A stretch of DNA of 23,458 bases from Chloroflexota bacterium (GCA_012513595.1 JAAZBY010000221.1:1-23458); one strand, 5' to 3'; shown: positions 14,048 to 22,024, counted from the stretch's first letter. The notes: a model not told the origin generated them from the sequence alone. Translations and numbers: made by a program.

Positions 14048-14860
14048 ATGAAGATCGGGCTCGTCACCCTGGGGCTGGCGGCGCAGCCGCTGGACCGCGT
14101 GCTGGCCGCTGCGCGCCTGGCCGGCTGCGAGGCGATGGAGCTGAACGGCCGCGAGACCGTCCACGACAACCTGTGGGCGCCGCCCATCGACTATGCCAGC
14201 GTGCAGCGAGAGATCGACGCCAGCGGCGTCGCGGCCACCAGCCTGGGTGGCTACTGCAACCTGGCCACCGTGAGCGACGAGGCCCTGGCTGAAGAGGTGC
14301 GCCTCTTCCTCGGCTACTGTGACCTGGCGCGCCGCATGCAGATCCCCGTGGTCCGCGCCTTCCCGGGCGACGTGGTCGAGGGCCACTCGGTAGACGCGCT
14401 CTACCCGCGCATCGTCGAGGGCTTTCGCACCGTGGCCGCCGAGATCGACGGCTGGGGCGTGCAGATCGGCATCGAGAACCACGGCCGCCTGCTGAACGAC
14501 GGCGACCTGTTGGCTGCCTTGGTGCGCGACGTCGGCTCTCCCCTAGTGGGCATCACGCTCGACACGGGCAACTTTTGCTGGGCCGGGCACTCGGTAGACG
14601 CGGCGCACCGCTTCTTTGACCTGCTCGCCCCCCTGACGGTCAACGTGCACGTCAAGGATGGGCTCTTCGTAAAGGGGCAGTGGACGCTGCAGCCGGCGGG
14701 CCGCGGGGATATCGACCTCCCCGGCGTCTTTGGCGCCCTCAAGGCCTGCGGCTACGACGGCCCGGTGCTGAGCGAGTACGAGGGGGAGGAGCCCTTCCTG
14801 CCCAGCACGACGGAGAGCGTCGCCTACCTGCGTGGCCTGCGCGATGGGTACTGCCGCTGA
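14048..14860 (+). CDS. Sugar phosphate isomerase/epimerase family TIM barrel (second copy)
   Basis: A 270-residue protein of the same xylose-isomerase-like TIM-barrel superfamily as the gene at 11047, but clearly diverged from it. Putative metal ligands are Glu143 (IENHGR), Asp172 (TLDTGNF), His201 (VNVHVKD) and Glu243 (LSEYEG). The motif pattern is closest to inosose dehydratase, hydroxypyruvate isomerase or tagatose epimerase relatives, but the substrate cannot be told. ATG 14048 is preceded by GGAGG. The gene diverges from the AOR gene over a 177-base intergenic region, so the two may respond to shared signals, though no operator was recognised there. A short hairpin with a T run follows the stop. 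Confidence 0.85.
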   Translation: MKIGLVTLGLAAQPLDRVLAAARLAGCEAMELNGRETVHDNLWAPPIDYASVQREIDASGVAATSLGGYCNLATVSDEALAEEVRLFLGYCDLARRMQIPVVRAFPGDVVEGHSVDALYPRIVEGFRTVAAEIDGWGVQIGIENHGRLLNDGDLLAALVRDVGSPLVGITLDTGNFCWAGHSVDAAHRFFDLLAPLTVNVHVKDGLFVKGQWTLQPAGRGDIDLPGVFGALKACGYDGPVLSEYEGEEPFLPSTTESVAYLRGLRDGYCR

Positions 14861-14874
14861 GGCGAGCCCCAGCG

Positions 14875-14899
14875 CCGCCAGCCCTCGCCGGCGGGTTTT
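14875..14899 (+). terminator. Probable intrinsic terminator
   Basis: CCGCC (14875-14879) and GGCGG (14890-14894) form a short GC stem with a 10-base loop, followed by GTTTTC. The short stem makes it modest, but it lies 15 bases after a stop codon and before a new promoter-like element. Confidence 0.45.
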
Positions 14900-14921
14900 C
14901 CTCCCTGCACCGCTCAGGTGG

Positions 14922-14927
14922 TACAAT
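14922..14927 (+). promoter_or_regulatory. Possible -10 element for the PP2C-like gene
   Basis: TACAAT lies 45 bases upstream of the PP2C-like start. No convincing -35 hexamer is at the right distance (TCCTCC at 17 bases). It is listed because the preceding terminator implies that a new promoter is needed here. Confidence 0.3.
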
Positions 14928-14971
14928 GCCCGGCAGCGGGGCGGATCACTCGGTGATGGGGAGCGGGTGTT

Positions 14972-15676
14972 TTGGACGTGCAGGTGGGCGTGGCCAAGGT
15001 GGCCAAGTACGCAGTCAGCGAGAGCGGCGACACGGTCGAGCTGATCGAGCGGCCCAACGGCGGCGTCTCGGCCGTACTCGTGGACGGCCAGCGCAGCGGG
15101 CGTTCGGCCAAGATCATCTCCAACATCGTGGCCCGCAAGGCGATCTCTCTCCTTGGCGAGGGGGTGCGTGACGGGGCCGCGGCGCGCGCCGCACACGACT
15201 ATCTCTGCACGCACCGTCGCGGGCAGGTGTCGGCCGAGCTACAGATCATCTCAGTGGACCTGGCCAGCCGCACGCTGGTGATCTCACGCAACACCCATTG
15301 CGCGGCCTACGTCGTGCAGGGTGGCGTGTGTCGCGTTCTGGATGCTCCTGCCAATGCCATCGGCCTGTACCCCAACACCAAACCGGTCATCGAGGAGATC
15401 GCCCTACTGCCGGGCACCGTTGCGGTCGTCTCATCGGATGGGGTCGCCGCGGCCGGATCGCGCCGCGGCGAGTCTCTGAACTTGGTGCCGCTCCTGGCCG
15501 AGATACTGGCCAGCGAGCGCAACGCCCAACAGATCGCCGACGCCATCCTCGCGCGGGCCCTGGCCCTCGACGAGGGCCGCCCCGTAGATGACACCAGCGT
15601 CGTGGTAGTATCCGTGTTGGACAACGCCGTCGAGGAGCCCCGCGTGCGCCGGCTCTCCGCCACCTTCCCTCTCTAG
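14972..15676 (+). CDS. PP2C/SpoIIE-type serine phosphatase-like protein
   Basis: A 234-residue protein with the pattern of a compact PP2C (SpoIIE-type) phosphatase domain occupying the whole chain. Metal-binding acidic residues are in VLVDGQRSG (Asp38), VSSDGVAA (Asp156) and PVDDTSVVVV (Asp206, Asp207). The Gly-rich turn after the first Asp reads GQRSG, with Arg where such domains usually have Gly. There is no sensor domain, transmembrane segment or partner kinase of the anti-sigma type nearby. The start is uncertain: TTG 14972 has GGGGAG nine bases upstream, and GTG two codons later would also serve. It is followed after 55 bases by a small P-loop protein gene on the same strand, probably in one operon. 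The target phosphoprotein is unknown. Confidence 0.7.
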   Translation: MDVQVGVAKVAKYAVSESGDTVELIERPNGGVSAVLVDGQRSGRSAKIISNIVARKAISLLGEGVRDGAAARAAHDYLCTHRRGQVSAELQIISVDLASRTLVISRNTHCAAYVVQGGVCRVLDAPANAIGLYPNTKPVIEEIALLPGTVAVVSSDGVAAAGSRRGESLNLVPLLAEILASERNAQQIADAILARALALDEGRPVDDTSVVVVSVLDNAVEEPRVRRLSATFPL

Positions 15677-15731
15677 ACGCCGGCCGGGCCCCTGGCGGGC
15701 GAGGCCCGCGTGAGGCAGGGGAGGGTGTGCC

Positions 15732-16223
15732 GTGAGCGTTCCGAGGCCGTTGCTGGGTCCTCCGCCGCCACCTGTCCCCGGGTGCGTGGGTATTGTGGGG
15801 GTGTGCGCCTCGGGCAAGAGCACGCTCGAACGGGGCCTCTCGCGATTGGGATACAATGCGCGGCAGTGCGGGCAGGAGCACTCGTACATTCCTGACATGT
15901 GGCGCCGCCTGACGCGCCCCGAGGTGCTCATCTACCTGGACGCCTCACCGCGCGTCGCCCGGCTGCGGCGTGACATGCGGCTGCGCGGCTCTGACCACGC
16001 CGCCCAGCGAGAGCGCCTGGCCCACGCCAGGCAGCACTGCCACGTGTACATCGACACGGACGCCTTCAGCAGCCGGCAAGTCCTCGAGGAGGCCGTGCGA
16101 GCGCTGGGCCTGCTGCTGCCCGGGTTCGCGGGCGCCGACGCCACGCGGCCGTCTGCCGCATCCGTTGGGTTGCGGGGGCGTCCAGCCGTTGATGATTTGA
16201 CCCAACGTGTTGCCGACCTATAA
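15732..16223 (+). CDS. Small P-loop kinase-like protein
   Basis: A 163-residue protein with a clear Walker A, GVCASGKST (residues 23-31). Then come LIYLDASPRVARLRRDMRLRG, a likely hydrophobic strand followed by an Arg-rich lid, and CHVYIDTDAFSSRQVLEEAV, which resembles the closing part of nucleotide kinase folds. It resembles a minimal nucleoside or nucleotide kinase, but no substrate motif was recognised. The N-terminus has a Pro run (GPPPPPVPG) before the first strand. GTG 15732 has a GGGAGG site about eight bases upstream. It lies behind the PP2C-like gene, and the pair suggests a phosphorylation/dephosphorylation couple, which is only an inference. Its TAA stop lies inside the -10 hexamer of the next promoter. 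Confidence 0.6.
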   Translation: MSVPRPLLGPPPPPVPGCVGIVGVCASGKSTLERGLSRLGYNARQCGQEHSYIPDMWRRLTRPEVLIYLDASPRVARLRRDMRLRGSDHAAQRERLAHARQHCHVYIDTDAFSSRQVLEEAVRALGLLLPGFAGADATRPSAASVGLRGRPAVDDLTQRVADL

Positions 16224-16224
16224 T
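16197..16224 (+). promoter_or_regulatory. Promoter of secD-secF
   Basis: TTGACC (16197-16202) and a perfect TATAAT (16219-16224) are spaced by 16 bases. The element overlaps the last codons and stop of the P-loop gene. Transcripts would start near 16231 and immediately enter the terminator-like leader at 16251. Confidence 0.75.
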
Positions 16225-16250
16225 CATTCATTGGAGCGATCAGCGCAGGG

Positions 16251-16292
16251 AACACCCGCCCGGGTGTTTTTCTTTGTGGCCACCAACACCTG
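16251..16292 (+). promoter_or_regulatory. Candidate transcription attenuator in the secD leader
   Basis: AACACCCG (16251-16258) and CGGGTGTT (16261-16268) form a hairpin followed by TTTCTTT, an intrinsic terminator. The same CGGGTGTT can pair instead with AACACCTG (16285-16292; one G/U), which removes the terminator and leaves the GAGGAG ribosome site exposed. A direct repeat thus flanks its own complement, a simple two-state arrangement. The simpler reading is a terminator for the upstream gene pair. However, no promoter fits between this hairpin and secD, so secD must be reached by read-through. Confidence 0.5.
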
Positions 16293-16306
16293 AGGAGACG
16301 AACGGA

Positions 16307-17677
16307 ATGCAGCGCCGAGACGTTCAGTTGCTCATCCTCATCGCCCTGGTCACCATCTTTGCCGTGTACATCTGCTGGCCGACGGACCCCGGCCTTCGTT
16401 TTCTCGGCATCGACCGGGCGATCAAGATCTACCAGGGTCTCGACCTACAAGGCGGCATGCAGGTACTCCTCGAGGCGGCGGTTCCCGAGGGGCAGGAGGT
16501 CTCATCCGACGACATGGACGCCGCCCGGGCCATCGTCGAAAGCCGCGTCAACGGCCTGGGGGTGACGGAGCCCTCCGTGCAGAGGGTGGGCGCCCGCCGC
16601 ATCCAGGTGGAGCTCCCCGGCATCGAAGACGCCCAACAGGCCATCGAGACCCTCCGTGAGACGGGGCTGATGGAGTGGGTCGAGTCGGACGTCATGCTCC
16701 TGCCCGGTACCGTCGTGCAGACCGACTACATGTCGGCCGAGGCGACGCCCGGGGAGGAGACCCCCGAGCCCACGGAGGTGCCCACCGACACGGCCAAGAT
16801 CTACCACACCGTGCTTACCGGACGCAACCTCAAGTCGACCAGCATGGAGTTCAACCAGCAGACCAACATGCCGGTGATCGCCTTCCAACTGGACGACGAG
16901 GGCGGGCGCATCTTTGCCGAGCACACGGCCAACAACATTGGCAAGTTCCTCGTCATCCTGCTGGACAAGCAGGTGATCTCCAGCCCGCGCATCAACTCGG
17001 CCATTCCGGGTGGTGCCGGCGTCATCGAGGGGCAGTTCACCATCGACGAGGCCAAAGCCCTGGTGCTCCAGCTCAAGTATGGCTCCCTGCCCATCCCGCT
17101 GCGCGAGGTGGAGACGCGCGCCGTGGGCCCCACCCTGGGGCAGGACTCGATCCAGAAGAGCGTGCGGGCCGGCGCCATCGGCCTGAGCATCGTGCTCCTC
17201 TTCATGCTGATCTACTATCGCCTTCCTGGGCTCCTGGCCGACCTGGCGCTGGTGATCTATGCCTTTATCACCCTGGCCATCTACAAGCTGCTCCCCGTGA
17301 CCCTGACCCTACCGGGCATCGCCGGGTTCCTCCTCTCGGTGGGCATGGCCGTGGACGCCAACATCCTTATCTTTGAGCGCATGCGCGAGGAACTGCGCCA
17401 CGGGCGCTCGCTGGGCCGGGCCATCGACGTCGGCTTTAGCCGCGCCTGGACCTCGATCCTGGATTCGAACATCTCCACATGGATCACCTGCGGCATCCTG
17501 TGGGCCTTTGGCAATACCTTTGGCGCCAGCATGGTCAAGGGCTTTGCCGTGACGCTGGCCATCGGCGTGCTCGTCAGCATGTTTACCGCCGTCACCGTCA
17601 CGCGGACCTTTATCCGCTCGGCCTTTGCCATCAGCGGTGAGAAGCTGCGCGACGTCAAGTGGCTGCTGGGCGTCTAG
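16307..17677 (+). CDS. secD: Protein translocase subunit SecD
   Basis: A 456-residue SecD, the RND-type membrane protein that uses the proton gradient to help pull exported proteins through SecYEG. After an N-terminal membrane helix comes the signature GLDLQGG (44-50). The large periplasmic domain includes VESRVNGLGVTEPSVQ and the later AVGPTLGQDSI. The C-terminal five-helix block carries VGMAVDANILIFERMREE (about 346-363), the family's proton-relay region. It is shorter than E. coli SecD (615 residues), as in many Gram-positive and Chloroflexota-type proteins. ATG 16307 was chosen, with GAGGAG nine bases upstream; the open frame starts earlier, within the attenuator hairpin. secF follows after 21 bases. 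Confidence 0.95.
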   Translation: MQRRDVQLLILIALVTIFAVYICWPTDPGLRFLGIDRAIKIYQGLDLQGGMQVLLEAAVPEGQEVSSDDMDAARAIVESRVNGLGVTEPSVQRVGARRIQVELPGIEDAQQAIETLRETGLMEWVESDVMLLPGTVVQTDYMSAEATPGEETPEPTEVPTDTAKIYHTVLTGRNLKSTSMEFNQQTNMPVIAFQLDDEGGRIFAEHTANNIGKFLVILLDKQVISSPRINSAIPGGAGVIEGQFTIDEAKALVLQLKYGSLPIPLREVETRAVGPTLGQDSIQKSVRAGAIGLSIVLLFMLIYYRLPGLLADLALVIYAFITLAIYKLLPVTLTLPGIAGFLLSVGMAVDANILIFERMREELRHGRSLGRAIDVGFSRAWTSILDSNISTWITCGILWAFGNTFGASMVKGFAVTLAIGVLVSMFTAVTVTRTFIRSAFAISGEKLRDVKWLLGV

Positions 17678-17698
17678 CGGGGGAAACGGAGACTGACC

Positions 17699-18640
17699 AT
17701 GTATAACCTCGTTCAGAAGCGACGCTGGTACTTTGGGTTTTCCGGCATCCTGCTGGTCCTCGGCATCGCGGCGATGATCTACTCGACCATCGTGATCGGC
17801 AGCCCCTTGCGGCTGAGCATCGACTTTGTGGGCGGGTCGCTGCTGGAGGTGGCCTTTGACGCGGACCACGCCACCGAGGAGGTGCGCGGCCTCGTCATGG
17901 ACGCCGGATATGCCGACCCGGTCGTCAACACGGTGGACGACAACCGCACCTTTGTGATCCGCACCAAAGAGATGGACGTGCGCAGCAAGGACGCCCTGCT
18001 GGCCACGTTGGCCTCCCGCTTGGGCCCGGTGACCGAGCGGCGTTACGAGAGCGTCGGCCCCACCATCGGCCGAGAGACGACGCGCTCGGCAGGTCTGGCC
18101 ATCGCGGCCACCTCACTGGTCATCCTACTGTTCATAGCCTTTGCCTTCCGCAGCGTGCCGAACGCCTTCCGCTACGGCGTGTGCGCCATCGCCAAGATGC
18201 TGCACGACGTGCTCATCCTGCTGGGCCTGGCCGCCCTGATGGGCGTGGTGGCCGGGTGGGAGATGGACGCCCTCTTCCTCACCGCCGTGCTGACGGTGGT
18301 GGGCTTTTCGGTGCAGGACGTGATCGTGGTGTTTGACCGCATCCGCGAGAACATCACCCGGCACCGCGACGAGGATTATGAGACGATCGTCAACCGCAGC
18401 CTGCTGGAGACGCTGCACCGGTCGTTGGCCACCCAGCTGAACGCCATCTTTGTGATGGTGGCCATCATCCTGTTTGGCGGCGCCACCATGCGGCAGTTCA
18501 TGCTCACCATGCTGGTGGGCATGGTGACGGGAACCTACTCCTCGCTCTTTTTCGCCGTGCCGCTCCTAGTGGTTTGGGAGCAGGGCGCCCTCTCTGGCCT
18601 GCGGCGCCTGTTCGCCCGCAGGGGCGCCTCAGCCGCCTGA
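17699..18640 (+). CDS. secF: Protein translocase subunit SecF
   Basis: A 313-residue SecF, partner of SecD in the SecDF complex. It shows the IDFVGG signature (41-46) after the first membrane helix, a small periplasmic domain, and a five-helix block with GFSVQDVIVVFDRIREN, the SecF version of the proton-relay motif. ATG 17699 is preceded by a GGAGA site. Spacing from secD is 21 bases and a strong terminator follows, so secD-secF forms a two-gene unit. Nothing about the protein is unusual. Confidence 0.95.
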   Translation: MYNLVQKRRWYFGFSGILLVLGIAAMIYSTIVIGSPLRLSIDFVGGSLLEVAFDADHATEEVRGLVMDAGYADPVVNTVDDNRTFVIRTKEMDVRSKDALLATLASRLGPVTERRYESVGPTIGRETTRSAGLAIAATSLVILLFIAFAFRSVPNAFRYGVCAIAKMLHDVLILLGLAALMGVVAGWEMDALFLTAVLTVVGFSVQDVIVVFDRIRENITRHRDEDYETIVNRSLLETLHRSLATQLNAIFVMVAIILFGGATMRQFMLTMLVGMVTGTYSSLFFAVPLLVVWEQGALSGLRRLFARRGASAA

Positions 18641-18675
18641 GCAGGCGGCCGCGCACACACCTATCACAGCACGCG

Positions 18676-18708
18676 GCGGGGCCAACTACCTTGGCCCCGC
18701 TTTCTGTT
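18676..18708 (+). terminator. Intrinsic terminator after secF
   Basis: A perfect 10-base-pair GC-rich stem (18676-18685 with 18691-18700), loop CTACC, is followed by TTTCTGTT. It closes the secDF unit 36 bases after the secF stop. Confidence 0.85.
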
Positions 18709-18720
18709 GGGGCGTATAAT
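18691..18720 (+). promoter_or_regulatory. Probable thiI promoter next to the secF terminator
   Basis: A perfect TATAAT (18715-18720) has TTGGCC (18691-18696) 18 bases upstream, inside the right arm of the secF terminator. The -10 is strong and the -35 mediocre. Confidence 0.55.
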
Positions 18721-18728
18721 GAAGTCAA

Positions 18729-18781
18729 GCCGCCGTCGACCATCCGGCGGCGGCGCCCCACGTTCTGCGGCCATGTGCCGC
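18729..18781 (+). promoter_or_regulatory. Two hairpins in the thiI leader
   Basis: GCCGCCG-N9-CGGCGGC (18729-18751) and GCGGC-N5-GCCGC (18767-18781) lie in the roughly 70-base thiI leader. The second ends three bases before the GGAGG ribosome site. They do not match a TPP riboswitch or another class I recognise. They may only reflect high GC content. Confidence 0.25.
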
Positions 18782-18797
18782 TACGGAGGTGCCCTAC

Positions 18798-19925
18798 ATG
18801 GGCCTGATACTGCTTCGTTATGGCGAGTTGGCCCTCAAGGGCAAGAATCGCATCACCTTTGTCCGCCAGCTGCGCCGTAACCTGCGTGACTGCCTCAAGA
18901 GGAACGGCCTCTCTGGGGAGGTGACCTCCGCCGGGCAGCGCGTCTACGTCCGCACCGATCAGGTCGCCGAGGCGCTGGAGCCCCTCAGCCGGGTCTTTGG
19001 CCTGGTCTCGCTGAGCCCCGTGTTCGAAGTCGCGCGCAACATCGAGGCCATCTCGCAGGAGGCCGTGCGCCTGGCGGCCGAGGCCGGGGTGCGGCCGGGG
19101 GTATCGTTCCGCGTACAGGCGCGCCGGGCAGACAAGACCTTCCCCTACACCTCGCCAGAGATCAACCGGCTGGCCGGCGAGGCCGTCTACGAGGCCACCC
19201 ATGGGGATGTCGACCTCTCCAAGGGCGCCGACGTGACCATCGGAGTCGAGGTGCGCCTCGAGGGCGCCCTGGTATACGGGAACACCGTGCCCGCGCCCGG
19301 GGGGCTGCCGTTAGGTGTCGAGGGGCGGGCCGTGGCGCTCATCTCCGGCGGGATCGACTCGCCCGTGGCCGCCTGGATGATGATGAAGCGCGGCTGCGGC
19401 ATCATCCCCCTGCACTTTTCCACGAACCCGGACGAGACGGCCAAGGCGCTGGAGAACATCGAGGCGCTGTCGCACTACTCCTACGGCTGGAGGCTCAAAC
19501 CCACCGTGCTGTCGCACGCCGAAGTCGTGGCCCCCACGCTGCGCAAGCTGGCCGCCCTTGGCGAAGAGCGCTGGTCCTGCATCTTCTGCAAGCGGGCCTT
19601 CCTGCAGCGTGCCGCTGCCCTGTGTGAGGAGTTGGGCGCCAGCGCCCTGGTGCTCGGCGATTCCCTCGGGCAGGTGGCCAGCCAGACGCTGGCGAATATG
19701 GAGGTGATCTCACACGGCATCTCCAAGCCCATTCTGCGGCCCCTCATCGGCATGGACAAGAGCGAGATCGTAGCCCTGGCGCAGCGCATCGGCACCTTTG
19801 AGACGTCGACGCGCACCGAGCACACCTGCGCCTTTTTGCCGGCGCACCCCCTGACGCGCGGCACCGTGGAGCGCATGCTGCAGATCTCGCAGCGCCTGGA
19901 CGAGATGGAGGACCCGGGAGTATGA
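18798..19925 (+). CDS. thiI: tRNA 4-thiouridine synthase ThiI
   Basis: A 375-residue ThiI, which adenylates and thiolates U8 of tRNA and in some bacteria also supplies sulfur for the thiamine thiazole ring. The order is an N-terminal ferredoxin-like domain (LLRYGELALKGKNR), a THUMP domain (about 55-165), and a PP-loop ATPase domain with SGGIDSPVA (183-191). CIFCKRAF and LGDSLGQVASQTL follow in the same domain. The C-terminal rhodanese domain of E. coli ThiI (482 residues) is absent, as in most bacteria, so sulfur must come from a separate cysteine desulfurase. ATG 18798 was preferred to GTG 18789, because GGAGG (18785-18789) is correctly spaced only for the ATG. The stop overlaps the next start by four bases. 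Confidence 0.94.
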   Translation: MGLILLRYGELALKGKNRITFVRQLRRNLRDCLKRNGLSGEVTSAGQRVYVRTDQVAEALEPLSRVFGLVSLSPVFEVARNIEAISQEAVRLAAEAGVRPGVSFRVQARRADKTFPYTSPEINRLAGEAVYEATHGDVDLSKGADVTIGVEVRLEGALVYGNTVPAPGGLPLGVEGRAVALISGGIDSPVAAWMMMKRGCGIIPLHFSTNPDETAKALENIEALSHYSYGWRLKPTVLSHAEVVAPTLRKLAALGEERWSCIFCKRAFLQRAAALCEELGASALVLGDSLGQVASQTLANMEVISHGISKPILRPLIGMDKSEIVALAQRIGTFETSTRTEHTCAFLPAHPLTRGTVERMLQISQRLDEMEDPGV

Positions 19926-21946
19926 GCGGGCCCCGCGGGGCTCCTCGCCGCCAGAGCGTGGGCCGGGCCGTGCGCCGGGCCTGGTTGGGTGCCCTGGGCC
20001 TGCTGACGGCGCTCCTGACGGCCGCCTGCGCCGCGCCATGGCCGGCAGGCGTCCCGGTGCCGACTCTCACGCCAGCCGCATCGCCGACGGAGACCTCATC
20101 GGGCGCGGTTACCCCGCGCCCTTCCCTTACCTCCACCCCGCAGCCCTTTGTGCCGGCCAGCATGGCCATCGAGGCCTTCGGGGGCGTCTGCCGCGCTCCC
20201 GAAGGGATGGCCACGCTCGGCGATCAGGTCTGGGTGGCCTGCGCCGCCAGTGCCAACGTGTGTGCGCTGGGGGGTGACTCGGTGGCTTCCTGCATCGCCA
20301 CCGGGGGCCGCCCCTCGGCCCTGGCCGCTGACGAGGCCGCCAGGCGCCTCTACGCCCTGGATGAGGGCGCCGAGGTCATCCACGTGATCGCCGACGGAAC
20401 GGTGTTAGCCACCTGGTCGGCCCCGGGCGCCACGAGCCTGGCTCTCGTCGACGGGCGCCTGTGGGTGGGCACCGGCGACGGCGGGATCGCCGTGTACGGC
20501 GCGGTGGACGGCGCCCCCCTCAGCCGCGTGCCGCTAACGGGCGGGGATGCCGTCCTGGCGCTGGCCGGATCGCCGGGCGACGAGCGCCTGTTCGCTACCA
20601 CGTACGGCACCCTCCACGCCGTGGACGTGGCCTCCCTAACGGACGTGGCGCTGGTGGAGCAAAACGGCATCTACCGCACCCTGGCCGTGTCGGCGGACGG
20701 CGCAGTCGTCTATACGTCCGAGTTCGACCGGGACGAGCTCCGCTCCTACTTGCTGGCCGTCTCGGCCGAGTCGCTCGAGGTGGTGCAGCGCACGCCCGCC
20801 CCGGCGGACCCGGCCGCGGCCATCGTCGATGCGCGCGACGGCCGCCTCTATCTGGCCTCTGGCGCCGCGGGGTGGCTATCTATCTACGATCGGGACCTGG
20901 CGCTCCTGGGCGCTCTGGAGGTTGGGCTCTCGCCCCGCGGCCTGGCGCTCCACGCCGCCACGGGCCGGCTGTACGTGGCTAACGCCGACAGCGACAACGT
21001 CCAGGTCATCGACGTCGCGGCCCAGCGTGTCGCGGCCACCATCGCCCTGGCGGGGCGCTACGCTGGCCTGGCCGCCGACCCGGCCACTCACATGCTGTAC
21101 GTGGCGGCGAGCAGCGCCGACGCCATCCTGGCGCTGGCGGCGGACGGCACGGTCTCTCGCTGGGCGTTGCCCGGCTACCCGCAGGCCGTGCTGCCCCTGA
21201 GCGGGGAAAACCGTGTGGCGGCGATGACGCGCCACCCGGCCCGCCTCTGGATCCTCTCTGAGCAGGGGCAAGCGCTCGCATCGTACCCCGTCGCGCCCGG
21301 ATCGGGCGGCCTCTACTACGATCGCTCCGCCGGGGCCCTCTATGCCGGCTCGCTGCGCCTGGACCTGGCCAGCGGCAGGGTCGAGGCGGTGGCCGCCAAG
21401 ACGTGGACCGAAGCGCTGCAGCCGCCGCGCGGCTACGTCTACGACGCGCGCCGCGGCTGCCTCTACGCCCTGGCCCACAACGGCATCCCCGGCTCGAACG
21501 GCGGCATCGTCCTCGCAGCGGTAGCCGGGTGCCAAGCGGCGCCGACGTTCGACGCCCTGGGCGTGCGTGACGCGGCCTACGACCCGGCCACCGACCGCCT
21601 GTTCGTCGCCTCGGCACGTGTGTTCGGCTGCCGCCTGCAGGCGCTGCGCGCCGAGGACGGCGAAGAGGTCGCCAACCGCGCCCTGCCCGAGGGTTGCCCC
21701 GCCCACCTGGCAGTGCTGCCGGGCAGCGGGCATCTGTGGGTCGCCGTGGAGACGTTGGGCTCGAGTGACCACGGCACGCCGGCAGCGCGCCTCCTCTGCC
21801 TGGACGCCGCGACCCTCGCGCCGCTGGCCGAGTTCCCCACGGATGGCCCGATCGACAGCCTGACGGCGGATCTTCAGGGACAGCGCGTCCTGGCGGGCAT
21901 CGGCACGCAGGGGCGCCTGCTGGCCGTCACCGACGGCGCGCCGTAG
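19922..21946 (+). CDS. Predicted lipoprotein with beta-propeller (YVTN-type) repeats
   Basis: A 674-residue exported protein. An Arg-rich N-terminus and a hydrophobic stretch end at LLTAAC, a plausible lipobox with Cys36 as the lipid-modified residue; Thr rather than Leu at -3 is a mild departure. Residues 37-72 are a Pro/Thr/Ser linker. The rest consists of repeated strands of the type GRLYVANADSDNVQVIDV with 40 to 45-residue spacing, typical of YVTN/NHL-like beta-propellers. The length suggests two seven-bladed propellers or one large multi-bladed array. No enzyme motif was found. Several paired Cys residues (near 49-80 and again after 480) may form disulfides. The ATGA overlap makes it translationally coupled to thiI, which is odd for a surface protein and may be an accident of compact packing. 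Role unknown. Confidence 0.72.
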   Translation: MSGPRGAPRRQSVGRAVRRAWLGALGLLTALLTAACAAPWPAGVPVPTLTPAASPTETSSGAVTPRPSLTSTPQPFVPASMAIEAFGGVCRAPEGMATLGDQVWVACAASANVCALGGDSVASCIATGGRPSALAADEAARRLYALDEGAEVIHVIADGTVLATWSAPGATSLALVDGRLWVGTGDGGIAVYGAVDGAPLSRVPLTGGDAVLALAGSPGDERLFATTYGTLHAVDVASLTDVALVEQNGIYRTLAVSADGAVVYTSEFDRDELRSYLLAVSAESLEVVQRTPAPADPAAAIVDARDGRLYLASGAAGWLSIYDRDLALLGALEVGLSPRGLALHAATGRLYVANADSDNVQVIDVAAQRVAATIALAGRYAGLAADPATHMLYVAASSADAILALAADGTVSRWALPGYPQAVLPLSGENRVAAMTRHPARLWILSEQGQALASYPVAPGSGGLYYDRSAGALYAGSLRLDLASGRVEAVAAKTWTEALQPPRGYVYDARRGCLYALAHNGIPGSNGGIVLAAVAGCQAAPTFDALGVRDAAYDPATDRLFVASARVFGCRLQALRAEDGEEVANRALPEGCPAHLAVLPGSGHLWVAVETLGSSDHGTPAARLLCLDAATLAPLAEFPTDGPIDSLTADLQGQRVLAGIGTQGRLLAVTDGAP

Positions 21947-22024
21947 GCCCTGCCCCTCCATCGGCCTCGCAACGGGCGGGAATGGCGCCGCACACACGAG
22001 TCGCGATGGCGAACTGCGGGCATC

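Noticed and set aside
20876..21997. A 373-codon minus-strand frame antisense to the propeller lipoprotein gene
   Set aside because: Shadow frame caused by GC-rich third positions. The translation is Arg/Gly/Gln-rich without motifs.
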